Shown here in pieces: positions 9,197 through 20,396 of a stretch of DNA of 64,000 nucleotides. The DNA lies in assembly GCA_029880285.1 (NCBI GenBank), contig JAOUOS010000009.1:44696-108695 (forward strand), written 5' to 3'. The translations under genes and the position numbers were made by a program. Source of the stretch: Spirochaetia bacterium. GTDB taxonomy: Bacteria; Spirochaetota; Leptospiria; Turneriellales; JAOUOS01. Numbering within the stretch: position 1 is the stretch's first letter; each line of letters starts with the position of its first letter. The notes beneath the pieces were generated by a model that had not been told where the DNA came from, made no database searches, and saw only the letters and a program-made list of their open reading frames with translations.

Positions 9197-9925
9197 TTAT
9201 TTTGAACATTCTTTTTTAGCTACAAGTGTCACACAGTTAATTTCATTATCTCTTTCAATATTCAGGCTGTCAAAAAGCTTGTTCATTACTTTAACACCTC
9301 TCATTAACGATGATTTTTCAGAGAATTTTTCTTCTATACTTTTTTCATCGTAAACAATTTGATAAGTACTATTCACCATTTTAATTTTATAATTAGAACC
9401 ATTAAACGACTGCTCAGCGGCTATTGTGTATAAATCTGAATATTTTACCGCATTTTCAGCAGCTTCTATAACACTAATTATAATTTCATCTATATTTTTT
9501 TTATTTATATTAAACTGCTGGCAAAAATTTTTCACACGAGATCTCGCATATTGAAGAGGATTAAGGTTTAAATTGTTCCCTAAAAAGAAAACATCATGAT
9601 TGTTTCTAAAAAAAATTATTTTTGATTTATCTTTTAAAGAATATTCATTATATAATGTATTTTCTAATACAATTTCTTTTTCTTCTAATATTTTTAACTC
9701 TTTTATAATATCTTTTTCATCCGCGTCTTCTAACATTAATAATGAATCCGTTGAAAAGTTTTTTACAGATTTCATAAATTCTGAGTGAAATCCCTCTATT
9801 TTTTCTGAAAGACCTTCTCTTATTATCTGTAGACACATTTTACCCCAGTCTTTGATCATTGCGGGAGTACCTTCAACACCGTGTGTTAAAAGGTTTATAA
9901 TTGCTTCAGATAATTGTTTTTTCAT
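9197..9925 (-). CDS. Anti-sigma-factor-like ATP-binding protein (HATPase fold)
   Basis: The C-terminal half (about residues 120-243) looks like the GHKL ATPase fold of RsbW/SpoIIAB-type serine kinases. It has an N-box-like stretch, IISVIEAAENAVKYSD, and a distal glycine segment, LMRGVKVMNKL. The N-terminal 110 residues are helical and unassigned. The ATG at 9925 is preferred; a TTG at 9961 overlaps the thiG stop and would add 12 residues. Proteins of this kind normally pair with a STAS protein. The only STAS protein in the window is far away at 60569, so a partnership is speculation. It is downstream of thiG on the same strand. Confidence 0.75.
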   Translation of the reverse strand: MKKQLSEAIINLLTHGVEGTPAMIKDWGKMCLQIIREGLSEKIEGFHSEFMKSVKNFSTDSLLMLEDADEKDIIKELKILEEKEIVLENTLYNEYSLKDKSKIIFFRNNHDVFFLGNNLNLNPLQYARSRVKNFCQQFNINKKNIDEIIISVIEAAENAVKYSDLYTIAAEQSFNGSNYKIKMVNSTYQIVYDEKSIEEKFSEKSSLMRGVKVMNKLFDSLNIERDNEINCVTLVAKKECSK

Positions 9926-9957
9926 ATATTTTAATATACAATAAATACTTGAATTTT

Positions 9958-10791
9958 TCAAAAATCTATTTCAGGGCTTGAAGCCGTAGCGTATAGTTTT
10001 TGAGGAATTCTGCCTCCTATGTATGATAACCTCCCTGCAATCCATCCAAATCTCATTGCTTTTGCCATTGCTTCTGGATTTTGTGCTTTAGCAACTGCTG
10101 TGTTTAAAAGTATCGCACTAGCTCCTGCTTCCATTGCCAACGCCGCGTCAGCAGGAGAGCCAATACCCGCATCAAGAACTATAGGAACTTTACCTTTTAT
10201 GATGTCAATTATCATTTTTAAATTTTGGGGATTCTGTATTCCGCGCCCGCTGCCAATAGGACTGCCTGCCGGCATAATACAATCTGCGCCTGCATTTAAT
10301 AACTTAAGCGCCATAATAGGATCATCATTTGTATAAACCATTAAAAAAAGTTTTTCAGATGTAAATTCTTTTCTTAATATTTCAACTGTCTTTAATGTTT
10401 CAATGGGATCAGGTAAAAGTGTTTTTGTGTCTCCCATAACTTCTATTTTTAAATATCGCATACCCATCGCTACAGCCATTTTAGCCAGCCGGTACGCTTC
10501 TTTCGCACTGAATGTTCCCGATGTATTTGGTAGTAAAGTTATTTTTTGGGTATCTATATAATCTATTATCGATTTCAATTTATTATTTTTCCCATTCAAA
10601 CCTAGGGGCACTCGCCTTAGGGCCACAGTTACCATTTCTGTACCTGAGGTTTCATGACATTTTTTCATGATATTAAAATCAGCATATTTTCCCGTACCAA
10701 TAATTAAGCGCGAGAAGAATTTTTTTTCGCCTAAGATTAAAGGATCATGCTTAAAAATATCTTTTTCGAGATTAAAATCATTATGACTCAT
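9958..10791 (-). CDS. thiG: Thiazole synthase
   Basis: This TIM-barrel enzyme forms the thiazole phosphate of thiamine from DXP, dehydroglycine or iminoglycine, and ThiS-thiocarboxylate. Recognisable parts are SRLIIGTGKYADF at the start of the barrel, TVALRRVPLG, LLPNTSG, the Schiff-base Lys in YLKIEVMGD, and the phosphate-binding PAGSPIGSG and VLDAGIGSPADAALAMEAGA. It has 277 residues. An N-terminal extension of about 24 residues precedes the barrel. No thiS, thiF or thiH gene is next to it here. It follows miaA by about 60 bases on the same strand. Confidence 0.95.
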   Translation of the reverse strand: MSHNDFNLEKDIFKHDPLILGEKKFFSRLIIGTGKYADFNIMKKCHETSGTEMVTVALRRVPLGLNGKNNKLKSIIDYIDTQKITLLPNTSGTFSAKEAYRLAKMAVAMGMRYLKIEVMGDTKTLLPDPIETLKTVEILRKEFTSEKLFLMVYTNDDPIMALKLLNAGADCIMPAGSPIGSGRGIQNPQNLKMIIDIIKGKVPIVLDAGIGSPADAALAMEAGASAILLNTAVAKAQNPEAMAKAMRFGWIAGRLSYIGGRIPQKLYATASSPEIDF

Positions 10792-10850
10792 ATAACAAGG
10801 CTTATCTTTATTATTAAACCGTCAAGACAGAAGCTATTTTTAAATATTTC

Positions 10851-11795
10851 CTATATAATAGCTTTTTTAATAGACTCTACAATTTCACTAAGAGCGTCTT
10901 TTTTATTAATTTGTTTAATTCTTGAATCATTTCTAAACCATGTCATCTGTCTTTTTGCGAAACGTCTCGTGCTTATAGAGATAATATCAATTAAATTAGC
11001 AATTACTTCGGGCAATATTTTTGTAACCGATGAAGGTTTGGGATTTAAATTTTCATAAAACCGAAGAATTTCTCGATAACCTATAGTGCGAAGACCGGGA
11101 TCTACAGAGGTATATTTTTTTTCAAGCAATGAGTCAATTTCATTTAATAAACCATTATTAAACATCTCTTTAACTCTTTTATCTATTTTTGAATAAAGTT
11201 CTTCTCTTGGCAAGTCTATCCACCAACCTGAAAAATTATAGGTATTATAAATACCGCCCTGACGAATATGCGTTGAAAACGGCTGCTCTGAAGCCATTGT
11301 AACCAAAAGAGCTCTTTTTATGCGATACACATCATTTTTACCAATGTTTTCTGCCGAGATAGGATCCAGCTTTGACAACTCTTCCCATGCCTCTCTATAC
11401 GTCATATTTTCAACTTCGTTCTTTAAAATAACGGGAACTTCGGGTTCTTTTAAGAGACCATCCCATAGTGAACGAATATAAAAAAAAGTACCGCCTACCA
11501 CAATGGGTATTTTATTTTTTTCATGAATTTCTTGTATAAGCTTTAACGCCTCTTTAGCGAATTGTCCGGCAGAAAACTGCTTTTTCAAAGATAGAAATTC
11601 CAGCAAATGATGGGGAAATTTATTTCTAACTTCATCAGAAGGAAGAGCAGTTCCTATTTTAATTTCTTTATACACCTGCCTAGAATCGGCGCTTATAATT
11701 TCTATAGGTAAATCTGCCGGTAAATTTTCTATAATTTCGGTTTTGCCTACACCAGTAGGACCTGTTATTACAAAAACTGGTTTTTTCTCACTCAT
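10851..11795 (-). CDS. miaA: tRNA dimethylallyltransferase
   Basis: This enzyme transfers a dimethylallyl group to A37 of tRNAs that read UNN codons. The P-loop GPTGVGKTE sits at residues 13-21. IISADSRQVYKEIKIGTA, HHLLEF, IPIVVGGTFFYIRSL and, near the C-terminus, TRRFAKRQMTWFRND are all family signatures. It has 314 residues, the usual length. The ATG at 11795 is one base beyond the gmk stop, so gmk and miaA are probably translated from one message. Confidence 0.96.
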   Translation of the reverse strand: MSEKKPVFVITGPTGVGKTEIIENLPADLPIEIISADSRQVYKEIKIGTALPSDEVRNKFPHHLLEFLSLKKQFSAGQFAKEALKLIQEIHEKNKIPIVVGGTFFYIRSLWDGLLKEPEVPVILKNEVENMTYREAWEELSKLDPISAENIGKNDVYRIKRALLVTMASEQPFSTHIRQGGIYNTYNFSGWWIDLPREELYSKIDKRVKEMFNNGLLNEIDSLLEKKYTSVDPGLRTIGYREILRFYENLNPKPSSVTKILPEVIANLIDIISISTRRFAKRQMTWFRNDSRIKQINKKDALSEIVESIKKAII

Positions 11796-11796
11796 C

Positions 11797-12351
11797 TTAG
11801 TCTAAAACGTGATCGGATATTATGCCGTCAAGTTCTTCCGTTGTTTCTTTTAATTTATCATTTATTAATATATGGTCAAATTTTTTTGCTGTTTTTATTT
11901 CAACTTCTGCTAAAATTAACCTTTTTTTTATTTCATCTTCTGATTCGCTGCCTCTTTCTTTTAACCTTCTTTCTAATTCTTTTAAACTTGGCGGTTTTAT
12001 AAAAATAATAACACTTTCGGGATTTGTTTTTTTTACCTGAAAAGCTCCCTGAACATCTAAATCTAATATTGCATTTTTATTTTTAGAAAAAATTCTCTCT
12101 ATTTCTTTTTTTGATGTGCCATAATAATTATCTAAAACCTTCGCCCATTCAAGAAATTCATTTTTACTTATCATATTATTAAATTTATCTTTACTTAGAT
12201 AATAGTAATTAACCGCTTCTTTTTCTCCTTTTCTTATCGCTCTTGTAGTGGTAGAAATACTATGAATTAAATCGTTCCTTCGCTCTAATAATCTATTTAT
12301 TATTGTATTTTTTCCTGTACCTGAAGGCGCTGATATTACAAATATTTTCAT
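11797..12351 (-). CDS. gmk: Guanylate kinase
   Basis: This enzyme phosphorylates GMP to GDP with ATP. The P-loop SAPSGTGKNT is at residues 7-16. SISTTTRAIRKGE and the nearby VNYYYLS form the GMP-binding region, and FLEWAKVLDNYYGTS and ILDLDVQGAFQVK complete the pattern. It has 184 residues, slightly short of the usual 200, with a compact C-terminus. It is the first gene of the gmk-miaA-thiG minus-strand run. About 140 bases separate it from the divergent gene at 12495. Confidence 0.95.
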   Translation of the reverse strand: MKIFVISAPSGTGKNTIINRLLERRNDLIHSISTTTRAIRKGEKEAVNYYYLSKDKFNNMISKNEFLEWAKVLDNYYGTSKKEIERIFSKNKNAILDLDVQGAFQVKKTNPESVIIFIKPPSLKELERRLKERGSESEDEIKKRLILAEVEIKTAKKFDHILINDKLKETTEELDGIISDHVLD

Positions 12352-12437
12352 TTTAATCTTTTTTATTCTATCGATATAGTTTTATATTTTCACATAAATT
12401 ATATTTTTTAAACATTTTCAAATATTATATTAATTTA

Positions 12438-12466
12438 TTGACGGTTCAACTATTTTTTACTATATC
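12438..12466 (+). promoter_or_regulatory. Sigma-70-type promoter for the TPR gene at 12495
   Basis: TTGACG (12438-12443), a 17-base spacer and TATATC (12461-12466) make a good match to the housekeeping consensus. They lie in the intergenic space between divergent gmk and the TPR gene. Transcription would begin about 20 bases before the GTG start at 12495. Identified by eye only. Confidence 0.5.
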
Positions 12467-12494
12467 TATACAAAAATGTGTGTGCGAGGCATAA

Positions 12495-13355
12495 GTGGCT
12501 ACAATCGAAAGAAGGAAAATTTTTATAAAACTTCGTGAAGCGCAAGAACTTTTTCACGATGAAGATTATACGAGAGCATTTAATTTATTAACCAGCCTAG
12601 AAAAAAATTCATCTAATGAGCATTTAAAATCAAAAATCTCTCAGATGAAAATACAATGCTTGATGCAAGTTGGCAATGTTAATTCAGCAAAAAATTATAT
12701 TGAAGACATTCTAGACGAATCTCCATTGAGCGGTAAAATAAATTTTATAGCCGCAAATTTTTATAAAGATATCGGATACAATGAAAAAGCAAATAGACTT
12801 TATCTTAGAAGTGTTTGCTTATATCCTGAAAATATTCAATACGCCCTTACTTACTCAAGACTACTGCGGGATAACCATCGCGGTAAAGAGGCGCTTGGCA
12901 TTCTTATGAAAACTCTAAGAAAAGTAAGAAAATTTAAAAGAACAGATGATATGGCATTATATTTTTTATATACAGAACTCGCTAACGCATATTATTACAG
13001 TGGCTATTATAAAAGAGCTCTTGTTATATTTCATCATACCGAAAAATTACAAAAAGATTTTCCTTATCATGATTTAATTGCCGAATGTTATTTATTTAAT
13101 AAAGAATATGAAAAAGCTTTATCAAATATAAATAAACATTTTTTACAATGGGGTAATACAGATCCCGAAGCAACATTTATAAAAGCAAAAGCATTGGCAG
13201 GCCTTGGCAAAAATAATGAAGCAATTATTGAAATTTCTAAGTGCATAAAACTTTGGGGAGAAATTGTAATAACCGCAAAAGATATGACTCACCTCTTTCC
13301 GCTTATGCAGGATGGATCGTTAAAAAAAATACCAAATATAATTTTTAACTTGTAA
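12495..13355 (+). CDS. TPR-repeat protein
   Basis: A soluble helical protein with several tetratricopeptide-like units across residues 10-270, for example AQELFHDEDYTRAFNLLTSL, ANFYKDIGYNEKANRLYLRS, ANAYYYSGYYKRALVIFHH and AECYLFNKEYEKALSNI. There is no signal peptide, so it is probably cytoplasmic. GTG is taken as the start because GAGG lies 5 bases upstream. It is followed 29 bases later by the receiver/ATPase regulator, so a signalling scaffold role is possible but not shown. No named family recognised. Confidence 0.8.
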   Translation: MATIERRKIFIKLREAQELFHDEDYTRAFNLLTSLEKNSSNEHLKSKISQMKIQCLMQVGNVNSAKNYIEDILDESPLSGKINFIAANFYKDIGYNEKANRLYLRSVCLYPENIQYALTYSRLLRDNHRGKEALGILMKTLRKVRKFKRTDDMALYFLYTELANAYYYSGYYKRALVIFHHTEKLQKDFPYHDLIAECYLFNKEYEKALSNINKHFLQWGNTDPEATFIKAKALAGLGKNNEAIIEISKCIKLWGEIVITAKDMTHLFPLMQDGSLKKIPNIIFNL

Positions 13356-13384
13356 AAATATCAAATAAAAAAAAATAATTAAAA

Positions 13385-14635
13385 ATGAGTATAGAAAAAA
13401 ATAAAATATTAATAGCAGAAGATGACCCTGTATCTCTGAAAATTGTCTCAAATTACTTATCTAAAAATGGCTACATACCGGTATCGGCAAAAGACGGAGC
13501 AGAAGCATTAGAAAAGTTAAAAGAAACAAACTTTCTAATAGCTATAGTTGACTTGAATATGCCAAAACTAGACGGGTTCAGTCTTATAAAAGAAATGAAA
13601 AAATTAGGTAATGAGCCTATAGTTATAGTTCAAACCGCAGATAGAGATGTTAAAACAATTGTTAATCTTATGAAACAGGGTATCTTCGACTATCTTGCCA
13701 AACCAGTAAATGAAGATGAATTAATAATAAAAGTAGCAAAAGCTTTTGAACTGGCCTCTTTAAGAAAAATGGAAAAGGCTGTAGAAAAAGAGCAGGATAT
13801 GAGACTTGCGCGCCAGCTTGACTGGAACCTTTTAAGAAAAGAAATCTCAGGGAAAAAAGGATTTGATAAATATGATAAAAATCTTTTTGCGAGCTTAAAA
13901 ACCAGCTTTACTCAAGGCGCCGGCATTGGTACTTTAATTTCACTACTATCTTTACTAACTCAACAGGCAAAAAAAGAAGATGATAAATATATTGTTCCCG
14001 CGGGAATTATGGAATTGGTAGTTTCTAATACTCAAATGGCCGAGAAAGCCTTAAAAGTAATAAGTGAAATTGACGAACTTATTCAAAAAGATTTCAGATT
14101 GGTACCTGTAAGTCTTCTTGATCTTTATGAACTTATAAAACAAGAAATTAAAGACCTTGATAAATTAAGAAAAATAAAAAATCAAACAATAAAAATTAGT
14201 GATCCTAACTTTCCTTTGCAGGGCAAAAGAATATCTGTTAATAAAGAACAAATGCGAAAAGTAATAAGAGAAATGCTTTTAAACGCGTTTAGGTTTTCAG
14301 AACCTGAAAGTTCTATAACCATCCTTTTGTCTGCTGCCAGAAATTTATTTACAATTTCAGTCTTAAGCACACCCCTAAAAGGCATAGCTGAAGGCGAAGG
14401 CATTCCTGCCGGTTATGAAAGAGTTATTTTTGAACCATTCTTTCGTTTAACAAAACATTTAGACGAAAGATTCGAAACACTTGATTACGGCTTGGGATTA
14501 ACCATGGCAAATAAAGTTATACAAAAACATAAAGGTAAAATAAATGTAAGTACTTTAAAAGATTATATGGATCTTGACCAAAAAAGAAAAGTCATGGTTA
14601 ACTTTGAAATTGAAATACCTTTAACAAGCGAATAA
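13385..14635 (+). CDS. Response regulator receiver fused to a degenerate histidine-kinase module
   Basis: Residues 1-125 are a complete receiver domain: acidic pair in IAEDDP, phospho-acceptor Asp in VDLNMPKLDG, Thr in VQTADRD, and Lys in LAKPVNEDEL. A helical linker leads to a region laid out like the dimerisation helices of a histidine kinase, but where the H-box should be the sequence is ASLKTSFTQGAGIG and has no histidine. The C-terminal ATPase fold keeps an N-box (REMLLNAFRFSEPE) and a final GLGLTMANKVIQKHKG, while the DxGxG G1 box is not recognisable. It may bind ATP or act as a phosphorylation-switched partner, not a classical kinase. It lies 29 bases after the TPR gene. Confidence 0.8.
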   Translation: MSIEKNKILIAEDDPVSLKIVSNYLSKNGYIPVSAKDGAEALEKLKETNFLIAIVDLNMPKLDGFSLIKEMKKLGNEPIVIVQTADRDVKTIVNLMKQGIFDYLAKPVNEDELIIKVAKAFELASLRKMEKAVEKEQDMRLARQLDWNLLRKEISGKKGFDKYDKNLFASLKTSFTQGAGIGTLISLLSLLTQQAKKEDDKYIVPAGIMELVVSNTQMAEKALKVISEIDELIQKDFRLVPVSLLDLYELIKQEIKDLDKLRKIKNQTIKISDPNFPLQGKRISVNKEQMRKVIREMLLNAFRFSEPESSITILLSAARNLFTISVLSTPLKGIAEGEGIPAGYERVIFEPFFRLTKHLDERFETLDYGLGLTMANKVIQKHKGKINVSTLKDYMDLDQKRKVMVNFEIEIPLTSE

Positions 14636-14734
14636 TTTAACTAAATTTCTAAACTACCCTCAAAATAACCTATATTTTAATACATTCTATCTGCTATTTG
14701 CTCGACACTGCTGCTTAAAAACAATTTTTGACTT

Positions 14735-15661
14735 ATGGGAATATTAGTAGCAGGTACTGTCGCCTTAGATGACGTAAAAACTCCATTTGGCAAACGAGAA
14801 AAAATATTAGGCGGTTCTGCCAGTCATTTTTCAATGGCAGCTTCGTTTTTAGCGCCAGTGCAAATAGTAAGCGTTATTGGCAATGATTTTCCCAAAGCTC
14901 ATTTAGATTATTTAGCCGCAAAAAAAATAGATACATCAGGCATAGAAGTTTCAGAAGAAAAAACTTTTCACTGGAAAGGACATTATGAATATGATATGAA
15001 TGTCGCCCATACTGATGAAACTATATTAGGTGTTTTAACAAAATTTAATCCGAACTTAAAAGAGGCCCAGAAAAATTTTCCGTTTTTATTCTTAGCGAAC
15101 ATTGATCCTGAAATTCAAATGAAAGTTGTAAATCAAATGACCAACTTGTCGTTTGTAGGCTTAGACTCTATGAATTTTTGGATAGAATCTAAGCAAAAAT
15201 CATTATGGGACGTGTTAAAAAAAGCCGATGCTTTATTTCTTAATGATGCAGAAATAAGAGAACTCGCACAAGAAGCTTCTTTAATAAAGGCCGCTAAAAT
15301 TGTTCAAAAAAACGGACCTAAAATTGTTCTTGTAAAAAAAGGAGAACATGGCGTATTAACTGTTACCAAAGATTTTGTTTTTGTGGCAGCCGCCTATCCC
15401 ACTGAAGAAGTAAAAGATCCCACAGGAGCCGGTGATAGTTTCGCGGGCGGATTTACATCGTACCTATATTCACAATATCTACAAAATAAAGACAATATTT
15501 ATTCAATGCCGGTTATTAAGAAAGCCGTTATCTGGGGCGCGGCCGCGGCCAGCTTCTGTGTTGAAGAATTTACTACCGAAGGTCTAGAGAAAACAAGTAT
15601 TGAACAAATAAAAGAAAGATGTCACGATATTCATGAATTTACATCCTTTGAAAAACATTAA
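14735..15661 (+). CDS. PfkB-family sugar or nucleoside kinase
   Basis: A ribokinase-fold kinase. The N-terminal GGSASHFSMAASFL and the C-terminal signature DPTGAGDSFAGGF, with its catalytic Asp, are both intact. It has 308 residues, normal for the family. The substrate cannot be read from the sequence; the family includes adenosine, ribose and fructose-phosphate kinases. It starts 99 bases after the receiver protein and stands just upstream of the DciA-like/gyrB pair with a 21-base gap. Confidence 0.9.
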   Translation: MGILVAGTVALDDVKTPFGKREKILGGSASHFSMAASFLAPVQIVSVIGNDFPKAHLDYLAAKKIDTSGIEVSEEKTFHWKGHYEYDMNVAHTDETILGVLTKFNPNLKEAQKNFPFLFLANIDPEIQMKVVNQMTNLSFVGLDSMNFWIESKQKSLWDVLKKADALFLNDAEIRELAQEASLIKAAKIVQKNGPKIVLVKKGEHGVLTVTKDFVFVAAAYPTEEVKDPTGAGDSFAGGFTSYLYSQYLQNKDNIYSMPVIKKAVIWGAAAASFCVEEFTTEGLEKTSIEQIKERCHDIHEFTSFEKH

Positions 15662-15682
15662 AACACGGCTTATATTCGTGAA

Positions 15683-16156
15683 ATGATAAAAAAAATTAAT
15701 AAATACGATATTGATTTTTTTGTTAATAATTTAAAAACAAACATACCTGAAAGTAAAGTTAATCAAGTAAAACTTGATACTGCAATAATCAACATAAAAA
15801 AAAACTGGCCTGAACTTATAGGCTATACTCTTGCCTCTCATAGTATGCCAGTATCATTAAAAGGCAACTGCCTTTTTGTCACGGCAGATCATGCCATCTT
15901 TGCCCAGCAGATATCTCTTTTGCAAAAAGAAATCTGCGAAAAAATATCAAAAGGACTGCTTTGCCCCGTAAATTCTATTAAAACAAAAACCGGCCAAATA
16001 AACTGGGAAGACCTAAAAATTTTTACGGAAAAATCAAATATAAAAATGAAAGACATTATGTCTCTAACTAACAATATGGCCCCTGAAAGAGAACAACAGA
16101 ATGAAAATTCTAATGTTTTAGAGAACTTAATACAAAAATTAAAGAAAATCACATAA
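15683..16156 (+). CDS. DUF721 / DciA-like protein
   Basis: The middle of the protein (NWPELIGYTLASHSMPVSLKG, then CLFVTADHAIFAQQI) matches the DUF721 pattern: a Trp, a Gly, a His-Ser-x-Pro and a strand followed by a helix. The family includes DciA, which loads or assists the DnaB helicase in bacteria without DnaC. DUF721 genes commonly sit beside gyrB or recF, and this one ends 12 bases before gyrB, which supports the assignment. The last 50 residues are polar and look disordered. The function here is inference from family and position. Confidence 0.75.
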   Translation: MIKKINKYDIDFFVNNLKTNIPESKVNQVKLDTAIINIKKNWPELIGYTLASHSMPVSLKGNCLFVTADHAIFAQQISLLQKEICEKISKGLLCPVNSIKTKTGQINWEDLKIFTEKSNIKMKDIMSLTNNMAPEREQQNENSNVLENLIQKLKKIT

Positions 16157-18118
<1,962 letters not shown>

Positions 18119-18167
18119 ATAATAAAAAATTTTCTTTTACCCTTATTTGCTAATATAATATAGGAAC

Positions 18168-19889
18168 ATGCCTTTAGATAGTAATAAATATTTTAAATCA
18201 TATATTAACGCGCCTTTATCTGAAAGCGATAAAAAAGAAATTTTACTCAACAAAGAAACCTTAATTAACAAAGGCGCTTTTGAAGAAGAACCTGTTTTTG
18301 GCACAGGAGGGATGAGGGCCGTTGTGGGCCATGGCACAAGCAGGTTGAATATATTTAATATCACCCGGCTAAATGCCGCCTTAGCAAAAAATCTGGTAAA
18401 AAATTTTACAAATGAAATTAAAATTGTAATTGCTTATGACTCAAGAAATTCTTCCCGTACATTTGCTCAAATAACATACCATTTTTTAACGAGCAGAGGT
18501 TTTAAAGTAAATGTATTTAAAAGGCCCTCGCCTACCCCTTTATTATCGTTTGCCGTGCGCCATTTAAACGCTCAATGCGGTATTGTAATTACGGCATCAC
18601 ATAACCCTCCCGAGTACAATGGCTATAAAGTTTACTGGTCAGACGGCGGGCAAATTGTTTCTCCGCTTGATAAAAACATTCAAAAATCTTTTATTGAAAC
18701 AAATTATAAAGACATACCGCCTGAAGTTTATAAATGGCAAAACGAAAAAATACTAAACGATGACCTTATTGAAGAAAATATTTTTCAAAATTATATGCAT
18801 AAAATAAAAAAAGAACCCTTTATAAATACCAAAGAAAAAAAAATTAAAATACTATACAGCCCTCTTCATGGCACCGGTGGATGGATTTTTGAAAAAGCGT
18901 TTAAAGAATGCGGCTTTATTAACTTTGATATTTTAAATAGCCAAAAAGAACCTGATGGTAATTTTCCCGAAGTAAAAAGTCCGAATCCTGAAGAAGAATT
19001 ATCATTTGAAAAGCTCTTTATACAAGGTAAAAAAAATAATTATGACCTTCTTTTAGCTACCGATCCCGATGCTGATAGAATAGGATGCGCTTATAAAGAA
19101 AAAAACAATTACATCTTCTTAAACGGCAACCAAATTGGATGCATACTGCTTGAATATATGATTCAAAAAAAGAAAAATTTGCTTAAAAATCCCTATATTT
19201 GTAAAACGATTGTAACAACAAATCTTCAAAATAAAATAGCTGAAAGCGCTAATATTCAAATTAAAGAATCTTTAACAGGTTTTAAATATATAGCCGAGGC
19301 TATAAAAGAAGATCCTGAAAACTATCTTTTTGGCAGCGAAGAGTCTTTTGGATACCTTCCCATAAACTGGGTTAGAGATAAAGATTCTTTATCCTCCGCT
19401 TTAGCCTTAGCTTCAATTGCAGAAGAAAAGTCTCTAATAAACTTATTGTATGAAATCTATCAAAAATATGGTTTATATTTTGAAATTTTGCATAATATCA
19501 AATTTTCACCTGAAGAATCAAGTAAAATGAAAGCATTTCTTGAAAAATTAGAAAACCCCGCTTCTTTTATAAGTAATCTGAATATTTCAAGAAAAATTAT
19601 TGATATTTTAGATCTTAGAGCAAATACAAAACAGCCAGCAACCGAAGAAGCCATAAAACTAAAAAAAAGTTTGCCTGAATCTTTTGTAATTCAATATTTT
19701 CTAATGCCTGAAGGCAGGCTGACTATTCGTCCCTCAGGCACAGAACCTAAAGTAAAAATTTATATAAGCCTTTCTGAAAAAACAAAAGAATCAAAAAGTT
19801 CCATAGAAGAAAAAAAGAAAAAATTAGAAGAAGAAGCTAAAAACATATTGACAGAGTTTCTAAAATGTTTGAATATACAAAAGGAGTAA
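18168..19889 (+). CDS. Phosphoglucomutase / phosphomannomutase family enzyme
   Basis: An alpha-D-phosphohexomutase that moves phosphate between C1 and C6 of a hexose. The four signature loops are present: phosphoserine loop TASHNPPEYNGYKVYW (S144), metal loop DPDADRIG near residue 300, sugar loop GSEESFGY, and phosphate-binding RPSGTEPKVKIY. At 573 residues it belongs to the longer PgcA-like subgroup. Glucose-phosphate versus mannose-phosphate specificity cannot be told. The ATG at 18168 follows AGGA by two bases. The Lrp-like gene follows 3 bases after its stop. Confidence 0.93.
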   Translation: MPLDSNKYFKSYINAPLSESDKKEILLNKETLINKGAFEEEPVFGTGGMRAVVGHGTSRLNIFNITRLNAALAKNLVKNFTNEIKIVIAYDSRNSSRTFAQITYHFLTSRGFKVNVFKRPSPTPLLSFAVRHLNAQCGIVITASHNPPEYNGYKVYWSDGGQIVSPLDKNIQKSFIETNYKDIPPEVYKWQNEKILNDDLIEENIFQNYMHKIKKEPFINTKEKKIKILYSPLHGTGGWIFEKAFKECGFINFDILNSQKEPDGNFPEVKSPNPEEELSFEKLFIQGKKNNYDLLLATDPDADRIGCAYKEKNNYIFLNGNQIGCILLEYMIQKKKNLLKNPYICKTIVTTNLQNKIAESANIQIKESLTGFKYIAEAIKEDPENYLFGSEESFGYLPINWVRDKDSLSSALALASIAEEKSLINLLYEIYQKYGLYFEILHNIKFSPEESSKMKAFLEKLENPASFISNLNISRKIIDILDLRANTKQPATEEAIKLKKSLPESFVIQYFLMPEGRLTIRPSGTEPKVKIYISLSEKTKESKSSIEEKKKKLEEEAKNILTEFLKCLNIQKE

Positions 19890-19892
19890 AAT

Positions 19893-20396
19893 ATGTTAAA
19901 ACCCCTCACTACTGAAGAACTAAAAATTCTTAATTTATTAGAAGATAATTCTAACATTACTGATACAGAACTGGCAAAAAAAATTAATCTATCAGAAGAA
20001 GATATAAAGAAAATTAAAAAAAACCTGGAAGATGAAGAAATTATATTGAAATATAAAGCTATTGTAAACTGGGAAAAAATTGAAAGTCCCGAAGTAATCG
20101 CTTTAATACAAGTAAACGTTACACCCATGCAGGGTTCAGGCTATGATGAAGTAGCCATACAAATATCTGAATTAGAAGAAGTTGCCGCCTGCCTTTTAGT
20201 CTCTGGCTCTTTTGATCTTTTAGTAGAAGTTTCAGGACCATCTTTAAAAGACGTTGCTTTTTTTGTAGCTGAAAAATTAGCCGCTTTAGAGGGAGTTGAA
20301 CAGACAAGAACTAATTTTCTATTAAAAAGATATAAGCAGGCAGGAGACCTTTTTACGGCTCACAGAAAAACACACCGCCTGCCCATGGTTATTTAG
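19893..20396 (+). CDS. Lrp/AsnC-family transcription regulator
   Basis: Residues 1-60 form a winged-helix start (ILNLLEDNSNITDTELAKKI), and residues 70-145 form an AsnC-like ligand-binding domain with VIALIQVNVTP, VAACLLVSGSFDLLVEV and GVEQTRTNFLL. A strong AGGAG lies just upstream of the ATG. It overlaps the end of the convergent larB gene by 8 bases. Lrp/AsnC proteins bind amino acids or other small effectors; the effector and targets here are unknown. Confidence 0.87.
   Translation: MLKPLTTEELKILNLLEDNSNITDTELAKKINLSEEDIKKIKKNLEDEEIILKYKAIVNWEKIESPEVIALIQVNVTPMQGSGYDEVAIQISELEEVAACLLVSGSFDLLVEVSGPSLKDVAFFVAEKLAALEGVEQTRTNFLLKRYKQAGDLFTAHRKTHRLPMVI

Noticed and set aside
10019..10336. 105-codon frame opposite thiG
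   Set aside because: The minus strand encodes a full thiazole synthase with all motifs; the plus frame has no signal or family features.
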